A stretch of DNA of 10,697 nucleotides. Source: Lunasporangiospora selenospora (taxonomy: Eukaryota > Mortierellomycota > Mortierellomycetes > Mortierellales > Mortierellaceae). Below are positions 6,288 to 10,697 of this stretch, piece after piece. Location of the stretch: NCBI GenBank assembly GCA_015680635.1, contig JAABOA010000914.1, forward strand, positions 1-10,697. The letters run 5' to 3'. Position 1 is the stretch's first letter; each line of letters begins with the position of its first letter. The position numbers were made by a program, and so were the translations under genes. Below the pieces are notes generated by a model that ran no database searches, had not been told where the DNA came from, and worked only from the letters and a program-made list of their open reading frames with translations.

Positions 6288-9200
6288 ATGGACCAGCAAG
6301 AGGTAATCTCTTTTAGATCATGTGTTTTCTTGAGGATTGCGATCAGTCCCTCATCCATTATTGTATTTTGTACTTGCCACCAATTAGTCTAGGCAACAGG
6401 GCGATCACCCGCCTTCATCAGAGCCGCCCAATCCACTAGAGCTGCCCATCATACCACCCCAAATCCCATTAGCGGCTTCGACTCTATTCACTATGCCATC
6501 ACATGGACGACCCTACAGACGATCTGCCGATATATTGTTCAGTAGTTCTCCTTTTCAGCCTAGCACAAAGACACGCGAACAGGCTGGCTCTTTTTTGGCT
6601 GGCGCCAAACAATCCTCAGAACCAACTCTTGGTGCAGTGGATTCAAAAGTTGAAAGCAGAATAGGGCATCCTGTTTTCACAACTTCAGCAATACAGCGAG
6701 TAGCTGTTGGTCATAGTGGTTGGAACTCCAATCGTTTTAAGAAAGACACCGAGCATGTTACAGGAACCGCCACTGGACCTCTTACTGGACCGGCTGATGG
6801 AGAAGCTACTGGGGCAGCTACTGGGTCTACAACTGGACATGCTTCCGGCTCTACCACTGGACCAGCCACCGGACTCGCTATTCTAAAGAGCAATGAAGAT
6901 AAGAGGAGATCAATTTCAGTCTCTGAACAACAACAGCCCTTAGAAAGAGCCCTCAGGAGATTCCCTTCGTCAGGGTCAGTAGGCTCAGACATGGGGTCCA
7001 GAGAAGAGACACCACCATCTAGTCAGGAGGGAACCAAGGTAATGACAGGCAGCACAACATACCATTCATTTGCCGTATTCCTGCCGTATTCGTCTTGCGT
7101 CGATTCTAAAATATTGGCGTTTCTAATTACTGATTACAATTGTCATTTAAACAGTCGGCATTCGTGTATGTGCCTTCACTGTCGCATCGGACATCGATTG
7201 GAAAAGAGAACCTTATCCCAAGGACCCCTGTATCTTCGCGGATCCGACTTATGCCACTCTCATCGTCGTCATCGACCAAAATTCGTTTCAACATCTCTCA
7301 TTGGGGTAAGCATATCCACCAAATACCAAATGTCGCTAAGTTTTGACCATATTTTAATCGACTTTTACTCGACCACTGTGGGATGGAACATAGGACGACC
7401 CCAGAGAGAGGCCGCGGATGATGATTCGGAAAGCAATGGTGAGACGAAGCTAACAAGTGACCTATCAGGTATATTCAACGCTCTAAAAGGTGTGCTCTAG
7501 GACGTACCCTCACCCTTTCAATTTCTAACTTCAATTATCAACTTTGGCATGGGTCAAACTCTCTGGATGTGGTGCTATCGTAGATCTCCAGCAATCAAGA
7601 GTCATAGCTGTCGACAACAACGAACCTCTCCAGGCTCACTTGAAAAGCGAGTCTCCAGAGTTGCCAGTACAGGATTTGAGTGTTCAGGATGTTTCACGAT
7701 CGCAGTGTGCCTCACCCAGCCAGTCACGCCGAAGAGAGAATGATGCGAGAGATGATGGGCCCATTGGATCTCCAATGAAGAGACAGCGACAGTCCGATTA
7801 TCCAATAGATTCCATGTCAATCTCTCCCTCCATGGAGGTAAGCTGAACTGCCTCTTCTGCATATTACCTATACGTAGCGTTAGATCCACTGTCTAACCGA
7901 TTTCTTTGTATAGTCGTCAACCAGTGAAGTCGTAGAATTCAACCATCAACCACGACTGCCTGAAGGACTAAAGCTTGTTACAAGGGCGACAATGGAGTCA
8001 GCTAGTCGTCCCACTCGTATTGACCAGGCTTCAGGGAAATCTAATGCATTGGTGACAACTACTTACACCAGGGATGATGAGGATGGAAAAATATCAGCTG
8101 GGGATGAAAGTAGACCAGAGCAAAATCATCGTCAGTCAGGACCAAGTTCGCCACTTCCTCAACCCCACTCTTCATTGGTTCCTAGGCACTCACAAGCATC
8201 GTCAGGATCGCATACATCGGTCGTCATATCTTCACCATCTCCATCGCACTCGCCAAACATCCCGCAATTTAAGGTTCCTCAGGTGCCAGTTAGCGCAAGG
8301 AGCCCAGTACAATATAAGAATCCCTCATTTAGTAGCGAGTGCGACCCAAACCAACAGCAAGCACAGTCTTCCGTTTCTCAGAGCTGGAACGACCAACAGC
8401 AAAAACTTCTAGCCGAGAATGGTGGTCGAGGCCACGGCATCAGTAAAAGTCATCCTTCGGTTGATTCTGCAGGGATAACTGCAATAGCGTCTTCGAATAT
8501 TCATCAAGGTCAGCAATCAGTAAAGGTAGAGCGGCAGGCTATTACAAATAACAACCCTATTGAGAAAGCATTGCCCAGAGCATCAGATGTGGGCCCCACG
8601 GTTCATGCATTGGCACCACTACCAAAACCCCGACTACCGGTTCTAGCACCGGACCTTGTTAATAATGCTGGATCAGCAATTACTACACAGTCTCTGGGAG
8701 ATAGTTTAAGTCGAATGAGGTTTAAGGTAAGACGATGTGTATGCCGATTTTCTTTCCCTATGAGTGCCATGATCCATTACCGACCGCCTTTATTCTGACA
8801 TGATTTATGTGTAGATGAGCGACCGTGTGTATACCAGAATAGGCTATATTGCGAAGGGAGGGTCATCCAAGGTTTACAAGGTGATGGCGGCTAATTCACG
8901 AGTTTTTGCTCTAAAGTGCGTGTCCCTCCAGAAGGCGGATCAGGCGACTATTGAAGGGTATATCAACGAAGTTAGACTGCTGTGCAAACTTCAAGACAAC
9001 CCCTGGATCATTCGTTTGTGGGACTATGAACTAAGCAATAGTGCCCTGAACTTGGTATGTTAAACCTCTACATTATTTGTTTTACAGAGAGATGTAGTTA
9101 GTACGATCAGTACACCATAATAACCGAACTTCCCAACGATAATCCTAGTTAATGGAGTATGGAGAGACAGATCTTGCCAAGCTGCTTTACCAGCAACAGA

Positions 9201-10425
9201 ACAGACCTTTCAGTATCAACTTTATCCGACATTACTGGGTGCAGGTATGTGAACCGGACAAGCATATTTGCTTTGTTTATTAATACCTGAAAGAGGTTGT
9301 TTGTTCACTCTCTTCAACTTCTCAAACGAAACGGTTTAGATGCTGGAGGCGGTCCAAACTATCCACAATGAAAAGATTGTTCATACAGATCTTAAACCTG
9401 CCAACTTTGTGCTCGTCGAGGGATCGTTAAAGCTCATTGACTTTGGGATAGCCAACATGATAGCCAACGATACAACCAATATCCAACGTGAGGGGCATGT
9501 TGGAACGGCCAACTATATGGCGCCCGAAGCTATCACCTCGAATCCAGGCTCCGATGTGCGCAAAATTGGCCGGGCCAGTGATGTCTGGTCATTGGGGTGT
9601 ATCTTATATCAAATGGTCTATGGTGGGACGCCGTTTTCTGATATTCTGCACCTCTTCCAGAAACTATCAGCAATTGCGGACCCCAATTGGAAGATTCCTT
9701 TTCCTGAGCTCACACTCTCGCCATTGAACCAATCGCAAGATCAAGATCAGCAGCAGCCACAGCAGCCACCACTTCAGTCATTACAACTGCAGCAGCAGCA
9801 GCAACGACTTCAGCAACAACTACGACAAGCGCAGCAGCAGCGACTTCAACAGCCGTTGCCAGCGTCTGGAGCAGAGGGTATGGCCGGGATAGCTCAAGAG
9901 CTAAAGACACACCAAGTTGGTCAAGATTTGATCCGAGTCATGAAGGGCTGCCTCCAGCGAGATCCCAAGAACAGGATGACGATTCCAGAACTACTCCAAG
10001 ACCCACTTTTGCAACCCACACAGCGAGCTCGCCACTCTTCTTCTTTGCTGGCTAATGGATCTCATTCTCATGGACCAGATTCGGACTCAGATGAGGTACA
10101 ACTCGATATGAGGTTGCTAACACGCATTATGCAGGCGACTATTGACTTTGGAAAAGAGACTTGTCGTACCTCCAATGGCGGTGGGCAGGGAGAGACAGGG
10201 TCTACGTCGACCTTGACAAGTTCGGGCAACCCTGGCTGGCCAGACATCCGACCAGATCAACTGCAGGCAGCAGCTAGAGATTTAATGGATCAAATGCAGA
10301 TAATGCTGGTGAGGCGAAGACGAGCAGAGGCCAAGTCTTTGGATCAGGACAATGAGTCGGGTATTGGTGGGTCTATCCCAGACGATAGTAGCGAAATGAT
10401 TGACTCGTTGCGTATCCGACTTTGA
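6288..10425 (+). CDS. MPS1: Mps1/TTK-type spindle-checkpoint protein kinase
   Basis: Nine exons: 6288-6302, 6388-7038, 7155-7305, 7394-7468, 7584-7837, 7914-8726, 8815-9054, 9149-9244, 9340-10425. All introns are GT-AG, 76-116 nt, and phases match at every join, giving 1126 residues. Mps1 kinases phosphorylate kinetochore and checkpoint proteins and act in spindle-pole duplication. The kinase domain (about 659-990) has glycine loop KGGSSKVYK, catalytic Lys687, helix-C Glu705, gatekeeper-position Met735, HTDLKPANF with Asp782, Lys784 and Asn787, DFG Asp799, the Mps1-specific GIAN after DFG, activation-loop Thr810, Thr811 and Thr821 (equivalent to human TTK T675, T676, T686), a YMAPEAI segment at 824-830 and DVWSLGC at 846. 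Residues 1-650 are low-complexity, Ser/Pro-rich, with a T-G repeat (130-167), a KEN motif (239-241) and a basic KRQR segment after an SP site; I see no TPR domain. A Gln-rich insertion (896-936) interrupts the C-lobe. The tail has a basic helix with RRRR at 1090-1093. The start is the least certain part: Met41 at 6493 is the alternative. Confidence 0.93.
6760..6873 (+). repeat. 12-bp repeat coding T-G-x-x tetrapeptides
   Basis: Residues 130-167 of the Mps1 protein are made of about nine units of the form Thr/Ser/Asp-Gly-x-x, encoded by a diverged 12-bp period built on ACTGGA. There is a TG or SG step every four residues. The repeat lies in the disordered N-terminal part, far from the kinase domain, and is likely variable in length between strains. 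It produces a stop-free but meaningless antisense frame. Confidence 0.8.
9730..9852 (+). repeat. Polyglutamine-rich CAG/CAA tract inside the kinase domain
   Basis: Residues 896-936 contain 24 glutamines in 41 positions, coded by mixed CAG and CAA, with Leu, Arg and Pro between. The tract lies between the segment KIPFPEL (after helix G) and [14 protein letters not shown] (helix H and the conserved Arg region). It is not an unspliced intron: it has no GT...AG structure, it is in frame, and its composition is typical of coding polyQ. Confidence 0.9.
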
Positions 10426-10697
10426 CCAGGAGGAAGAGAAGAGTCTCACAAAGAGTCTTTACTGTATAATATTTCCCTATCCTTTTTCGTTCCTTTCATC
10501 TTTCTCTCCCCTCTTTATCATTTCTCCTCAAGCCCCTCCGATCCATGTTACTTGCTTGTTTATTCAAAGAGTCAACTGCCAATTTTTTTTCTAGCCAAAT
10601 CTTTTGAAACAAGCTCACTGTATACCCACATGTTGTTTAAATCATTTTCTAGTTCTTTGTTTGCGCTTATCCCCATGCGTCTGCCTTTTTTTTTTTT
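10426..10697. other. 3' flank of the kinase gene
   Basis: Pyrimidine-rich sequence follows the TGA at 10423-10425, with T-rich runs at about 10466-10535 and 10583-10592. I find no canonical AATAAA; a TATAAT-like A/T patch near 10464-10470 could serve as a weak signal. The window ends in a run of 12 T at 10686-10697. No gene starts here. Confidence 0.5.

Noticed and set aside
6711-6992. Minus-strand open frame with Pro-Val-Ala repeats
   Set aside because: It is the antisense shadow of the 12-bp T-G repeat in the kinase gene and has no independent signals.
8815-9063. A separate small kinase-like gene starting at the ATG at 8815
   Set aside because: That ATG immediately follows an intron end (GTGTAG). 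The stretch is an internal exon of the Mps1 gene, in phase with the exons on both sides.
9710-9910. Minus-strand Ala/Val-rich open frame
   Set aside because: It is the antisense of the CAG/CAA tract in the kinase gene.

Overview
The window reads as nuclear DNA of a filamentous fungus. The evidence is several short GT-AG introns (76-116 nt), some with CTAAC- or CTGAC-like branch points, a canonical Mps1-type mitotic kinase, a signal-peptide cysteine-rich mini-protein and simple-sequence tracts. The high intron count in the kinase gene fits an early-diverging lineage such as the Mortierellomycotina; that placement is an inference from style, not from a match.

Layout, left to right. Positions 1-1106 are mostly non-coding: a CT-rich microsatellite, a small fold-back repeat (685-761) and one weak minus-strand terminal-exon candidate. 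Positions 1107-1655 hold a compact, complete transcription unit for a 66-residue secreted six-cysteine, tryptophan-rich peptide, with TATA box, CT-rich leader and AATAAA signal. Positions 1656-4698 contain no intact gene that I can defend. They carry protein-like fragments on both strands that are broken by stops and frame changes (clearest at 2160-2561, minus), a GA microsatellite and two short hairpins. Positions 4699-5436 (minus) encode a two-exon, 208-residue LEA group-3-like protein: exon 1 is a mitochondrial presequence and exon 2 carries eight tandem 11-residue repeats. Its promoter faces an 850-bp divergent spacer.

Positions 6288-10425 (plus) encode the main gene, an Mps1/TTK spindle-checkpoint kinase. 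I reconstruct it as nine exons and 1126 residues; every splice junction keeps the reading frame. It has a long low-complexity N-terminal region with a T-G tetrapeptide repeat and a KEN motif, a complete kinase domain, and an unusual glutamine-rich insertion inside the C-lobe.

The three genes show no sign of forming one pathway. They are a housekeeping mitotic regulator, a probable desiccation/stress protectant of mitochondria, and a secreted peptide with defensin-like cysteine order. I see no RNA gene, CRISPR array or intact transposon.
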